A model generated the notes under the pieces. That model made no database searches. It saw nothing but the letters and a program-made list of their open reading frames with translations, and had not been told where the DNA came from. The position numbers and the translations under genes are program-made. Below are positions 49,302 through 57,043 of a DNA stretch of 64,000 nucleotides, piece by piece. Positions within the stretch are counted from its first letter, which is position 1; each line of letters begins with the position of its first letter. Source of the DNA: an uncultured Sphingomonadaceae bacterium (GTDB taxonomy: Bacteria > Pseudomonadota > Alphaproteobacteria > Sphingomonadales > Sphingomonadaceae); NCBI GenBank assembly GCA_947488845.1, contig CANLBM010000010.1:1-64000 (forward strand), given 5' to 3'.

Positions 49302-49726
49302 TGTGCGTTATTATCGACACTAATGTTGCTCACAAAATGAATGGAGAATTTCCAGAAGGTGCCGCTGTATTACTTTGGTTGCTTAAAGGAAGTGGGAAAC
49401 TGGTAATTTCATCTGAACTCTTTAAAGAAATTAGGGACCAGAACTTCCGGAGTATGATTTCTGAACTCGAAAGAGCCGGTAAACTGTGTCGACAATGTGA
49501 CATAGAATGTGAAACGGAAAAACTCAGGCTAATCGGAACAAATCTGATGGTATCAGACGACCCACATATACTGGCCTTGGTAAATACCTCCCAATGCAAT
49601 CTTATATTCACTCACGACAAAAACTTACACAAAGACCTTGGAAACCGAAATTTGATACACATGAAATGCTCAATCTATCAGACTGCAGATCACCGACATT
49701 TGCTGGATGAATGTACCTGCGCGTAA
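49301..49726 (+). CDS. PIN-domain nuclease coupled to the AAA ATPase
   Basis: This 141-residue PIN-fold protein has candidate acidic active-site residues Asp6 (VIIDTN), Glu39/Glu43 (ISSELFKEIRD), Asp86/Asp87 (SDDPHILAL) and Asp106 (FTHDKNL), the spread expected for Mg2+-dependent PIN RNases. It is joined to the ATPase gene by TAATG overlap and shares its low GC. No VapB-like antitoxin is present, so it is not a standard VapBC; the ATPase probably controls or directs it. Cysteines at 63, 66, 70 and near the end might bind a metal. Confidence 0.85.
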   Translation: MCVIIDTNVAHKMNGEFPEGAAVLLWLLKGSGKLVISSELFKEIRDQNFRSMISELERAGKLCRQCDIECETEKLRLIGTNLMVSDDPHILALVNTSQCNLIFTHDKNLHKDLGNRNLIHMKCSIYQTADHRHLLDECTCA

Positions 49727-49863
49727 TCGCACAGAATAGAATCAATCACCCCTTTCCTACAGGCAACCAAATAGGTTATATTCCCTCCATTTAACAAACC
49801 ATATCCAACCCGCCGCACCCCTGTGCTGCGGTCGGGATGGTTTCTTTGGAAGGAGTAGGATGT

Positions 49864-51120
49864 ATGACTTTTCAGGATGAATTTGCGCGGCGGCTGAACG
49901 CGGTGCGGGGTGAGGCAGCGGGGGATGGTGGGGAGGATGCTCGAGATAAATCCGTTCGTCTCGAGCGCAGTCGAGAGACCGGTGGTGGCAAAGATGTGTC
50001 TCGACCTTGGCCTGCCCTGAGCGCCTGCCCTAGCAGGCAGTCGAAGGGCTCGACACGAACGGGTGGGGGCGGAGAGCACACGCGTCATCCTGAACTTGTT
50101 TCAGGACCCCGGGAGGCCAAGCCGGAAGGTCGGGGTGTGAGGCATGAGGTCCTGAGCCGTCAGGCCATCGCAGATAAACGAGTTCAGGATGACGAAGACA
50201 GCTCAGTTCGGGGCGGAGAAGTGACACCCCCCTCCCGCTTGCGAGTATCAGGTCGATCAGTCCCCCGGACTGATCTGGAACTGCCGGGGGCAGTTCCACC
50301 TGATACTGGGTCGGGGGTGGGCCTGTGTGAGACCGAGAGTGCTGTTCTTGAGGCCACGGACACACCCACCCCTAGCCCCTCCCGCAAACGGGAGGGGGAA
50401 GCAACCCGCCACGATGGCTGGCTGCCCGACATCCGCGTCAAATTCCTCGAAGCCCTCGCGCAGACCGGCAATGTCCAGGCGTCGGCCTATTTCGTCCAGC
50501 GCAGCCGCCAGTCGGCCTATGACCTGAAACGCCGCGATCCGGATTTTGCCCGCGCCTGGCTGGCGGCGCTGGTGCTGGCGCGGGAGGAGGCGCAGGACAG
50601 GTTGCAGGAGCGGGCGATCGAAGGGATCGAGGAGCCGGTCTATTATCATGGCGAGGTCGTGGGCATGCGCCGCCGCTACGACAGCCGCCTGCTGCTCGCG
50701 CATCTGGCGCGGCTCGATCGTGTAGCCGAGCAGATCCCGGCCCAGCGCGGCGCCGCCCGCTTTGGCGAGATGCTCGAGGCGATTGGCAAGGGCGAGGATA
50801 CCGCGCCGCTGATCGCCACCCCGACCGAGGAGGAGCTGGCCGTAAACGCCGCGGAAGCCGAAACATGCAGTCAGCCGGAGCCGCGACCAGCGGAAGATGG
50901 CGAGGAATTTTATGCGGTCCGCTTTCCCGACCATGACGGCCCGCCCGACTATTATCGCATGTCCCCCGAAGAAGCCGCCGAATGGGAACGCGAGGCCCCC
51001 GGCCTGACCGCCACCCCCGCCGGCACCCGCGACGAAGCGGCGATCAACGCGCTGCCCTGCCACGCCGAAGCGATGCTCGCATACCGGCGGGACGAGGCGG
51101 AGAAGGGAATTTATCTATAA
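49864..51120 (+). CDS. Hypothetical protein with a repeat-filled N-terminal half
   Basis: Start ATG 49864 has GGAAGGAG 8 bases upstream and gives 418 residues beginning MTFQDEFARRLNAV. Residues ~17-185 are encoded by nested palindromic repeats (families A, G and B and a three-way palindrome), yet the frame stays open. The conserved-looking body (about 186-330) has a helix-turn-helix-like segment (TGNVQASAYFVQRSRQSAYD) followed by LARLDRVAEQ, recalling small-terminase-like or transposon-associated sphingomonad proteins, but no function is assigned. Translation of the insert is not proven. Confidence 0.65.
   Translation: MTFQDEFARRLNAVRGEAAGDGGEDARDKSVRLERSRETGGGKDVSRPWPALSACPSRQSKGSTRTGGGGEHTRHPELVSGPREAKPEGRGVRHEVLSRQAIADKRVQDDEDSSVRGGEVTPPSRLRVSGRSVPRTDLELPGAVPPDTGSGVGLCETESAVLEATDTPTPSPSRKREGEATRHDGWLPDIRVKFLEALAQTGNVQASAYFVQRSRQSAYDLKRRDPDFARAWLAALVLAREEAQDRLQERAIEGIEEPVYYHGEVVGMRRRYDSRLLLAHLARLDRVAEQIPAQRGAARFGEMLEAIGKGEDTAPLIATPTEEELAVNAAEAETCSQPEPRPAEDGEEFYAVRFPDHDGPPDYYRMSPEEAAEWEREAPGLTATPAGTRDEAAINALPCHAEAMLAYRRDEAEKGIYL
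49953..50062. repeat. Palindromic repeat, family A variant
   Basis: cgttcgtctcgagcgcagtc plus gagagac on the left is mirrored by gtctcgacc and ggctcgacacgaacggg on the right. Between the right arms sits a small extra hairpin (ctgcc-ctagc-aggcag). Together the arms resemble the element at 51252-51325. It lies inside the 49864 reading frame. Confidence 0.75.
50084..50193. repeat. Palindromic repeat, family G
   Basis: tcatcctgaacttgtttcag plus gac on the left (50084-50106) faces aaacgagttcaggatgac on the right (50176-50193). The left arm is itself a small hairpin (cctgaa-cttgt-ttcagg). This is the common dispersed repeat form of sphingomonad and related genomes. It is inside the 49864 reading frame. 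Confidence 0.7.
50230..50400. repeat. Palindromic repeat, family B copy interrupted by another palindrome
   Basis: The left arm starts cccctcccgcttgcg and resumes with ggtcgggggtgggcc at about 50308; the right arm is ccacccctagcccctcccgc plus aaacgggaggggg (50367-50398). Compared with the intact copy in uvrA (2185-2278), the small terminal hairpin of the left arm is replaced by the 64-base element at 50244-50307. Confidence 0.75.
50244..50307. repeat. Perfect three-way-junction palindrome
   Basis: The outer stem agtatcaggt (50244-50253) / acctgatact (50298-50307) encloses two perfect 9-bp hairpins: gatcagtcc-ccc-ggactgatc (50255-50275) and ggaactgcc-ggg-ggcagttcc (50277-50297). Only 50254 and 50276 are unpaired outside the loops, and the two loops, CCC and GGG, are complementary. 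All 28 base pairs are Watson-Crick. Confidence 0.9.
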
Positions 51121-51156
51121 CCCTGTAAAGTTTGTCAGGTTCAGGGGGGGGGCTCC

Positions 51157-51240
51157 GTCATTGCGAGCGCAGCGAAGCAATCCAGAGCGCCGCTCGCCCC
51201 ACTGGATTGCCGCGTCGCTTTGCTCCTCGCAATGACGAAT
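51157..51240. repeat. Palindromic repeat, family D
   Basis: gtcattgcgagcgcagcgaa plus gcaatccagagcg on the left is mirrored by ggattgccgcgtcgctttgc plus tcctcgcaatgacg on the right. The arms are about 33 bases and can form a long hairpin. It is the first of three palindromes after the 49864 gene and might act as its terminator. Confidence 0.85.
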
Positions 51241-51251
51241 GCCCTTAGCAC

Positions 51252-51325
51252 CGTTCGTCTCGAGCGTAGTCGAGAGACTGGTGATGGCGGAAAAATGTCT
51301 CGACTGCGCTCGACACGAACGGGTG
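51252..51325. repeat. Palindromic repeat, family A variant
   Basis: ccgttcgtctcgagcgtagt plus cgagagac pairs with gtctcgactgcgctcgacac plus gaacggg around a short spacer (tggtgatggcggaaaaat). It is related to the translated copy at 49953-50062 and, more distantly, to that in uvrA. Confidence 0.85.
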
Positions 51326-51345
51326 GCGGTGACGGTGACTAGAAC

Positions 51346-51440
51346 ACCGTTCGTCCTGAGCCTGTCGAGCCGCAGGCCACCGCAGGTGAACGACAGCCTT
51401 CCTCGGAGAGGTGCACTTCGACAGGCTCAGTGCGAACGGC
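51346..51440. repeat. Palindromic repeat, family A
   Basis: ccgttcgtcctgagcctgtc plus gag on the left pairs with cttcgacaggctcagtgcga plus acgg on the right. The arms match those in uvrA (2056-2136) almost exactly, in the opposite order. It lies between the 49864 gene and the rimO 3' end. Confidence 0.87.
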
Positions 51441-51494
51441 ATTTTTTAACCCCTCCTCTAAAGGTGAGGGGCTTAATAGGTAGAAATAATGCCC

Positions 51495-52877
51495 CTAACC
51501 CGCAGCAACCCCGAACAGATCATGCTCGTCGGCATCCTCGATCACCGCGTCGATGATGTCGCCGACGGCCAGATCGACGCTGACATTGCGCAGGAAGACA
51601 TTGCCGTCGATCTCCGGCGCATCGGCTTCGGACCGCGCCGTCGCGCCGATGTCGCCGTCCTCGTCGGGCTCGCCGATATCGTCGATGATCACCGGCAGGG
51701 TCCGGCCGACCTTGGCCTGCAGCTTGGCGGCGCTGATCCGGGCGGTGACGTCCATGATCCGCTGGTAGCGCTCTTCCTTGACCTCTTCCGGCACGGCGCC
51801 GTCGAGCAGATTGGCAGCCGCGCCTTCGACCGGTTCAAAACGGAAGGCGCCGACCCGGTCGAGCTGCGCTTCCTCGAGCCAGTCGAGCAGATACTGGAAA
51901 TCCTCTTCACTCTCGCCGGGAAAGCCGACGACGAAGGTCGAGCGGATGGTCAGATCGGGGCAGATGTCGCGCCAGCTCTTGACCCGCTGCAGCACCTTGG
52001 CCTCGTTGGCCGGGCGCTTCATGCGTTTCAGGACGTTGGGCGCGGCGTGCTGGAACGGGATGTCGAGATAGGGCGTGATCTTGCGCTCGGCCATCAAGGG
52101 AATCACCTTGTCGACATGGGGATAAGGATAGACATAGTGCAGCCGTGTCCACACGCCCTTGCCTTCCGGCGTCCGCAGCTCGCCAAGCGCCGCCGCGAGA
52201 TCGGTCATATGGGCCCGGACTTCGCGGCCCTGCCCGGTCGGGCCGTTCCACTGGCGCGGCTGGTGGCGGATATCGACGCCGTAAGCCGAAGTATCCTGGC
52301 TGATCACCAGCAATTCCTTGGTGCCGGCCTCGACCAGCTTCTCCGCCTCGCGCAGAATCGCGTCGGGGCGGCGGCTGACGAGGTCGCCGCGCAGGCTTGG
52401 GATGATGCAGAAGGAACAGCGGTGGTTGCAGCCTTCGGAAATCTTGAGATAGCTGTAATGGCGGGGCGTCAGCTTGAGACCGGCATCGGGCACCAGATCG
52501 ACAAACGCGCCGCGCGCCGCCGGAGCCGCTGCGTGGACCGCGGTCACCACGTCCTCGTACTGATGCGCGCCGGTGACGGCGAGCACATCGGGGAAGCGCT
52601 TCATGATCAGGTCGGCCTCATTGCCCATGCAGCCGGTGACGATCACCCGGCCGTTCTCGGCCATCGCCTCGCCGATCGCCTCGAGGCTCTCCTCCTTGGC
52701 GCTGTCGAGAAAACCGCAGGTGTTGACCAGCACGACATCGGCGCCGGCATAGTCTGCCGACATGTCATAGCCGTCGCTGCGCAGCTGGGTCAGGATGCGT
52801 TCGCTGTCGACCAGAGCCTTGGGACAGCCGAGCGATACCATGCCCACTTTGGGCGGAGAGGGAATTTGCGTTGCCAT
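51495..52877 (-). CDS. rimO: Ribosomal protein uS12 methylthiotransferase
   Basis: This 460-residue radical-SAM enzyme methylthiolates Asp88 of ribosomal protein S12. The N-terminal UPF0004 domain binds the auxiliary cluster ([26 protein letters not shown]); the radical SAM domain has CNHRCSFC (CxxxCxxC); a C-terminal TRAM domain (about 385-455) follows. The segments DIPFQHA and [11 protein letters not shown] are typical. The gene is monocistronic and ends next to a cluster of palindromic repeats. Confidence 0.96.
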   Translation of the reverse strand: MATQIPSPPKVGMVSLGCPKALVDSERILTQLRSDGYDMSADYAGADVVLVNTCGFLDSAKEESLEAIGEAMAENGRVIVTGCMGNEADLIMKRFPDVLAVTGAHQYEDVVTAVHAAAPAARGAFVDLVPDAGLKLTPRHYSYLKISEGCNHRCSFCIIPSLRGDLVSRRPDAILREAEKLVEAGTKELLVISQDTSAYGVDIRHQPRQWNGPTGQGREVRAHMTDLAAALGELRTPEGKGVWTRLHYVYPYPHVDKVIPLMAERKITPYLDIPFQHAAPNVLKRMKRPANEAKVLQRVKSWRDICPDLTIRSTFVVGFPGESEEDFQYLLDWLEEAQLDRVGAFRFEPVEGAAANLLDGAVPEEVKEERYQRIMDVTARISAAKLQAKVGRTLPVIIDDIGEPDEDGDIGATARSEADAPEIDGNVFLRNVSVDLAVGDIIDAVIEDADEHDLFGVAAG

Positions 52878-52947
52878 ATTGCGCGGCCTTTAGGCCTGTT
52901 TGGCCGGCGAGTCACGATCAATGTTCGGCAGCGCCCGCCACAACCCT

Positions 52948-53098
52948 TTACCCCGGCGCAGGCCGGGGCCCATCTCGGAAACACCAAACGTTCACCATCG
53001 CTGAAGGACGAAACCCTGCACCGCCCGCCACCGTCCCAATTGCCGAAACATCCGGATTTTGGTACAGGAGATGGACCCCGGCCTGCGCCGGGGCACGT
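52948..53098. repeat. Palindromic repeat, family E, upstream of the DUF1761 gene
   Basis: taccccggcgcaggccgggg plus cccatctc (from 52949) is mirrored by gagatggaccccggcctgcg plus ccggggcacg (to 53097) about 90 bases away. Each arm also has an internal hairpin (ccccggc-gcag-gccgggg). It lies in the space between divergent rimO and the DUF1761 gene. Confidence 0.8.
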
Positions 53099-53113
53099 TC
53101 TGGGGAGGATGAT

Positions 53114-53524
53114 ATGAATATTTTCGATGTAAACTGGATTGCGGTCGTGCTGGCCGCTTTGGCGGGCTTTCTGGTCGGCGGTATCTGGTACGGCCCGGTG
53201 ATGGGCAAGAAATGGATGGGCGCGGTCGGGCTGACCGAGGAGCAGATCAAGCAGGGCAATATGGGCAAGATCTACGGCGGGGCGTTCGCGTTCAGCCTGG
53301 TCGCCTCGTGGACCCTCGCGCATACCTTCGCGACTTATGCGACGGATCTCGACTTCGGGATCAAGGTGCTCACCGCCTTCGGCGTGGCGCTCGGCTTCAT
53401 CGTCCCGGCGATCGGCACCAACTATCTCTTCTCGCAGAAGAGCAAGGCGCTGTTCTTCATCGATGCCGGCTACTGGCTGCTGTTCTACATCGCGATGGGC
53501 GCGGTGCACGCGTGGCTTGGCTAA
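53114..53524 (+). CDS. DUF1761 membrane protein
   Basis: This 136-residue protein has four membrane helices (about 8-28, 53-73, 82-101 and 110-132). The N-terminal pattern NWIAVVLAALAGFLVGGIWYGPVMGKKWM is characteristic of DUF1761. A GGGGAGGA ribosome site lies about 5 bases before the ATG. Function unknown. It is followed after 223 bases by another small membrane protein on the same strand. Confidence 0.87.
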   Translation: MNIFDVNWIAVVLAALAGFLVGGIWYGPVMGKKWMGAVGLTEEQIKQGNMGKIYGGAFAFSLVASWTLAHTFATYATDLDFGIKVLTAFGVALGFIVPAIGTNYLFSQKSKALFFIDAGYWLLFYIAMGAVHAWLG

Positions 53525-53747
53525 TGAATACAGCGAGATAACAGGGATATCGGGAAGCCGGTCCGGCATGAAGACGCCGGGGTTGCCAAAAATTGGGAGG
53601 GAGTGGCAACACCCGGCTTGCCGATATAACCATCAGGCCGGTGATTGGTTCCCCGCGGTTCGAAAAAAGTCGGACCAGATTGAACAATATGCCCGCTCCG
53701 TGCGTAGGCCTTGCATCGATAGCCAATGCAACAGCCGGAGCAACAGG

Positions 53748-54008
53748 ATGGAACTGGTCGACATATTGCGGTGGACCGCAAGCATCAGCGGCATGATCGC
53801 CGCCGCCATGGTCTCGCTGAACGCGGGCGCCAGGGTCAGCGGATGGGGTTTCGTCCTGTTCTGCGGTTCGTCGATCGTCTGGGTCGCCGCCTCGCTGCTC
53901 GACGGCAACAACCCGCTGGCGATCCAGAATGTCGTCCTGCTCGGGATCAACCTGTTCGGCGTCTACCGCTATCTATGGCGCAAGCCGAAGGAGAAGGCGG
54001 CGGACTGA
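53748..54008 (+). CDS. Small membrane protein of unknown function
   Basis: This 86-residue product starts at ATG 53748 with GGAG about 7 bases upstream. Three hydrophobic segments (about 10-26, 30-48 and 58-77) end in a basic tail (YLWRKPKEKAAD). The composition and helix spacing, with W-ASLLDGNNPLAIQNVVLLGINLFGVYRYL, resemble half of a PnuC/SWEET-like transporter, but this is only a resemblance. It is convergent with the alpha/beta hydrolase gene. Confidence 0.68.
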   Translation: MELVDILRWTASISGMIAAAMVSLNAGARVSGWGFVLFCGSSIVWVAASLLDGNNPLAIQNVVLLGINLFGVYRYLWRKPKEKAAD

Positions 54009-54021
54009 ACCGGTGAACCGC

Positions 54022-54741
54022 TCAGCCCCGCCCGGCAAGCGTATCGGCGATGATCCGCCAGACCCTGGGGTTGAAGCCGAGCCCCATATGTCCGCCATCG
54101 ACGCGGATGTTGCGGGCCTGCGGATTGTAGATGTCCCGGGCGATATCCGGCCCGACGATACCGTCGCGGTCGGAATAGAGGACGGTCAGCGGCTGGTCGA
54201 AGCCGATGCTGTTGCGCTGATGAACCTCCCGCTCGAACTGGTCGAGCTTGATATTCGCCGACCTGGCGTAGCGCTGGCCCGGCGTGGTATATTTGGGGCC
54301 GCCGATGATCGGCGTACCCATGGTGATCACCTCCCGCACCAGATGCGGCGTCAGGCGAGCCACTTCACGGGCGATGATCCCGCCCAGCGACCAGCCGATC
54401 AGGGTGAGAGCCTGCCCGCCATTGGCCGCAAACCGCTCTTCGGCGACCGTGGTGAAACGGGCGACATCCCGGTCCACCGAGCCCTTGTTGCGACCGAGCG
54501 ACCAGTCGGCGACATCATAATTGATCCGCATAAGAAAGCCTTCCAGCGGCCGCATCGACAGCTCGCTACCGCCATAGCCGGGAATCAGATAGACCGGTCG
54601 CCCATCGCCACGCGGGGCCGTAACCAGCCGCGGCCATTGCAGGCCGAACCGCACCAGATCCAGCGGCAGGGACAGTTCGCCAAGCTGCGCCAGCCTGTGC
54701 GGTGGGCGAAGCCCGGTGGGCATTGGTATAGTCTCGGCCAT
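54022..54741 (-). CDS. Alpha/beta-hydrolase
   Basis: This 239-residue hydrolase starts at ATG 54741 (GGAG about 8 bases upstream). The nucleophile Ser is in the elbow GWSLGG, the oxyanion strand is VYLIPGYGGS, the acid lies in YSDRDGIVG and the His in DGGHMGLG. The layout resembles PGAP1-like or lipase-type esterases. No signal peptide is evident. Substrate unknown. Confidence 0.87.
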   Translation of the reverse strand: MAETIPMPTGLRPPHRLAQLGELSLPLDLVRFGLQWPRLVTAPRGDGRPVYLIPGYGGSELSMRPLEGFLMRINYDVADWSLGRNKGSVDRDVARFTTVAEERFAANGGQALTLIGWSLGGIIAREVARLTPHLVREVITMGTPIIGGPKYTTPGQRYARSANIKLDQFEREVHQRNSIGFDQPLTVLYSDRDGIVGPDIARDIYNPQARNIRVDGGHMGLGFNPRVWRIIADTLAGRG

Positions 54742-54817
54742 CAGCGTGCTCCATGGATAAGCCATCAAGATAGTAGTTTATCTCGCAGGTGCAACATGAA
54801 CCAAGGGACAGACAGGA

Positions 54818-55879
54818 TCAGGCTTCTTCCTTCGCCGGCGTCTCCGCACCATTACCGGGGATGATCTCGACGATAATGTCGCCCGCCTCGAGCATCTTCG
54901 CTTCGGCTTCCCAGAAACCGATCACAGTGTCGCCCCGGTAGATGCGTACACCCAGCCCCGAACCGACAACTTCGCTCATCGCCATGCCTACTTCATCCTC
55001 GGTAACGGCTCGCTGGACCAGCTTGACCCGGCCGGTGGCCGAAGCGAGATCGCTGAGATAGTCGGAAATCTTTGCCCCTTCGCAACTGCCGGCTAGCAAC
55101 AGGCCTGCGAAACTGACGGGATTGATCACGGTTGTCGCACCGGCCTGCCGCGCCAGCAGTTCATTGTCTGCTGCCTTGATCGAAACGCTGATTGGCAAAT
55201 GATAGGCGAGATGCCGCGCGGTCAGCACGATCAATATGCTGGTGTCGTCGCGCCCCGCCGACACGATCAGCGAGCGCGCCCGCGATATCTTGACGTTCAT
55301 CAGCATATTGTCGCGCGTAGCATCGCCATTGATCACCGCGCAACCCAGCTTCTCTGCCAGCGACAATGCGTCGTCCGATGTGTCGATCACCACAATCTCT
55401 TCCGGCTTGGTCCCGCGTGCGAGCAGCTCCTGTACGGCCTCACTGCCGCTCGTGCCAAAGCCGGCGATCACGATATGGTCGTGCAAATTGCTTTGAATCA
55501 GTTTCATGCGCCAATTGTCCCAGGTCCGTTTGAAAACAAAGTTATAGGCCGTGCCAACAAATATTAGCACGACGAAGATGCGAATAGGAGTCACAACCAG
55601 CGCATCGAACATCCGCGCCCGTTCCGTAACCGGAGCAATGTCGCCATAGCCGGTAGTGGTAATCGAGATCATCGTAAAATAGATGACATCAAGAAAACTC
55701 ACATCACCATCATAGCTGTCCTGCAAGCCGTCGCGGTCAAAATAATGCACCGAAACGGCCATTCCGATCAGGCCGAGAACGAAGGCAACCCGCCATGCGA
55801 TATCGGCCCAGATTGGCAGACTCGAGCGCCGACGCAGAGTGAAATAATCAGAAATCTTACGTCGGTTGCCGTTTGCCAT
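54818..55879 (-). CDS. Potassium channel with RCK/TrkA-N domain
   Basis: This 353-residue, two-helix K+ channel has helix 1 (about 27-46), pore loop with selectivity filter TTTGYGD (about 75-81), helix 2 (about 95-115) and a TrkA-N/RCK domain whose nucleotide motif is IVIAGFGTSGSEAV. A C-terminal TrkA-C-like tail follows. The RCK domain gates the pore by ligand binding. The gene precedes the M23 gene's end by seven bases; both are on the minus strand, so cotranscription is likely. Confidence 0.93.
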   Translation of the reverse strand: MANGNRRKISDYFTLRRRSSLPIWADIAWRVAFVLGLIGMAVSVHYFDRDGLQDSYDGDVSFLDVIYFTMISITTTGYGDIAPVTERARMFDALVVTPIRIFVVLIFVGTAYNFVFKRTWDNWRMKLIQSNLHDHIVIAGFGTSGSEAVQELLARGTKPEEIVVIDTSDDALSLAEKLGCAVINGDATRDNMLMNVKISRARSLIVSAGRDDTSILIVLTARHLAYHLPISVSIKAADNELLARQAGATTVINPVSFAGLLLAGSCEGAKISDYLSDLASATGRVKLVQRAVTEDEVGMAMSEVVGSGLGVRIYRGDTVIGFWEAEAKMLEAGDIIVEIIPGNGAETPAKEEA

Positions 55880-55885
55880 TGCCGG

Positions 55886-56941
55886 TCAGCTGCGTTTCGG
55901 CAAATGGCTGTTCGGATCGACCGGCTTGCGGTCCTTGCGGATCTCGAAATGCAGTTGAGGTTCCTCCACATAGCCGCTTTCGCCAGCGAGTCCGATTATG
56001 TCGCCAGCTTTCACTTTCGCGCCGCGAACCACATTCAGCTTATCGGCATGGCCATAAGCGGTAACCCAGCCGGAGCCATGATTGATCAGGATAAGACCAC
56101 CGAACACACCGATTTCGTCGCCGCTATAGGCAACGACACCATCAGCCGACGCACGAATTGGCGTGTCTTTGGCGACACCGATATTCAGTCCGTCGTTGAC
56201 CTTTCCTCCGCCTTTGCTGCCGAAACTGGAGATAACGGCACCATCCACAGGCCATTGGAAGCGTCCGGAGAAGTTGTTCGGAGTGGCTATGGTTGCATTG
56301 GGCGTAATGGCTTTGCGCCATGCGGATTGCTCTTTCGCTGTCGCACGGTCCGCTAGCGCTGGCTGGCTGCCGGTGACGATATCGTCGATATCGAGACTGA
56401 AAGCGGCCGCGCGTTGCTCGACGCTTAGATTGGCCAGGTCTGCTGTGGCTGGCAGCAGCAACTTTTGTCCCACGCGCAGGATATAGGGCTCTTCCAGCGC
56501 GTTCAGCGCCACTACGTCGCGCCATGGAGCCCCATAAGCGCGCGCGATCGCGATACCGGTCTCCCCCGAATTGACCGCATGATAGCGTCCGCCGGTAATT
56601 TTGAGCCGCTGTCCCGGATGAATGATATAAGGTTCGGACAACCCGTTTGCTGACGCGATGATTTGCGAACCCGCACCTGTTTTGTTGGCAATTCCACGCA
56701 ACGTATCCCCGGGCTGCACAATATATGTGCCCGCGTCCACCTGTTGGGCATTGGCCGTGACGGGGCTCGCTTGCCAGGTCGAAAGCGGCGCCTGTTCGGG
56801 CGCGGTGCCAAGAACGACCGGATCTGTCAGTAACTGGGGTCGGATTGGCGCCGGTGCATAATCATCACGGCCCTGCGGAATGCAGGCGCTGACTGCGAAG
56901 AGCAATATCAGGATCGCAACGTGACGCATATTTGACCCCAT
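55886..56941 (-). CDS. LysM/M23-family lipoprotein (NlpD-like)
   Basis: This protein of about 351 residues has a lipoprotein signal (AILILLFAVSAC), two LysM domains (starting YIVQPGDTLRGIANKTG and YHAVNSGETGIAIARAYG) and a C-terminal M23 peptidase (LytM) domain with GLNIGVAKDTPIRAS, NHGSGWVTAYGHADKL and PQLHFEIRK. It resembles NlpD/EnvC-type amidase activators. Its first metal ligand His seems to be Asn in DGLNIG, so it may be catalytically inactive and regulatory. The start is uncertain among 56959, 56941 and 56929. Confidence 0.9.
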   Translation of the reverse strand: MGSNMRHVAILILLFAVSACIPQGRDDYAPAPIRPQLLTDPVVLGTAPEQAPLSTWQASPVTANAQQVDAGTYIVQPGDTLRGIANKTGAGSQIIASANGLSEPYIIHPGQRLKITGGRYHAVNSGETGIAIARAYGAPWRDVVALNALEEPYILRVGQKLLLPATADLANLSVEQRAAAFSLDIDDIVTGSQPALADRATAKEQSAWRKAITPNATIATPNNFSGRFQWPVDGAVISSFGSKGGGKVNDGLNIGVAKDTPIRASADGVVAYSGDEIGVFGGLILINHGSGWVTAYGHADKLNVVRGAKVKAGDIIGLAGESGYVEEPQLHFEIRKDRKPVDPNSHLPKRS

Positions 56942-57043
56942 TAACCAACTCTTCCCCATGCCGGAACATTATTAGCAGCAAAACCGAAGCTTGCCAGCCC
57001 CACTGCCCCAAGCATAGTTAATTCTTCCCGCTGCATTTCACAA

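Larger units (their letters stand above)
51121..51494. other. Repeat-filled intergenic region
   Basis: The 374 bases between the convergent 49864 gene and rimO consist almost entirely of three adjacent palindromic repeats (families D, A-variant and A). No gene is supported. It may act as a bidirectional transcription stop. Confidence 0.7.

Noticed and set aside
49301..49726. Classifying the PIN gene as a VapC toxin of a VapBC module
   Set aside because: The partner is a 443-residue ATPase, not a small DNA-binding antitoxin, and no vapB-like frame is present nearby.
51489..53117. A 542-codon plus-strand frame across rimO
   Set aside because: The antisense of RimO; it also runs through a palindromic repeat at its end.
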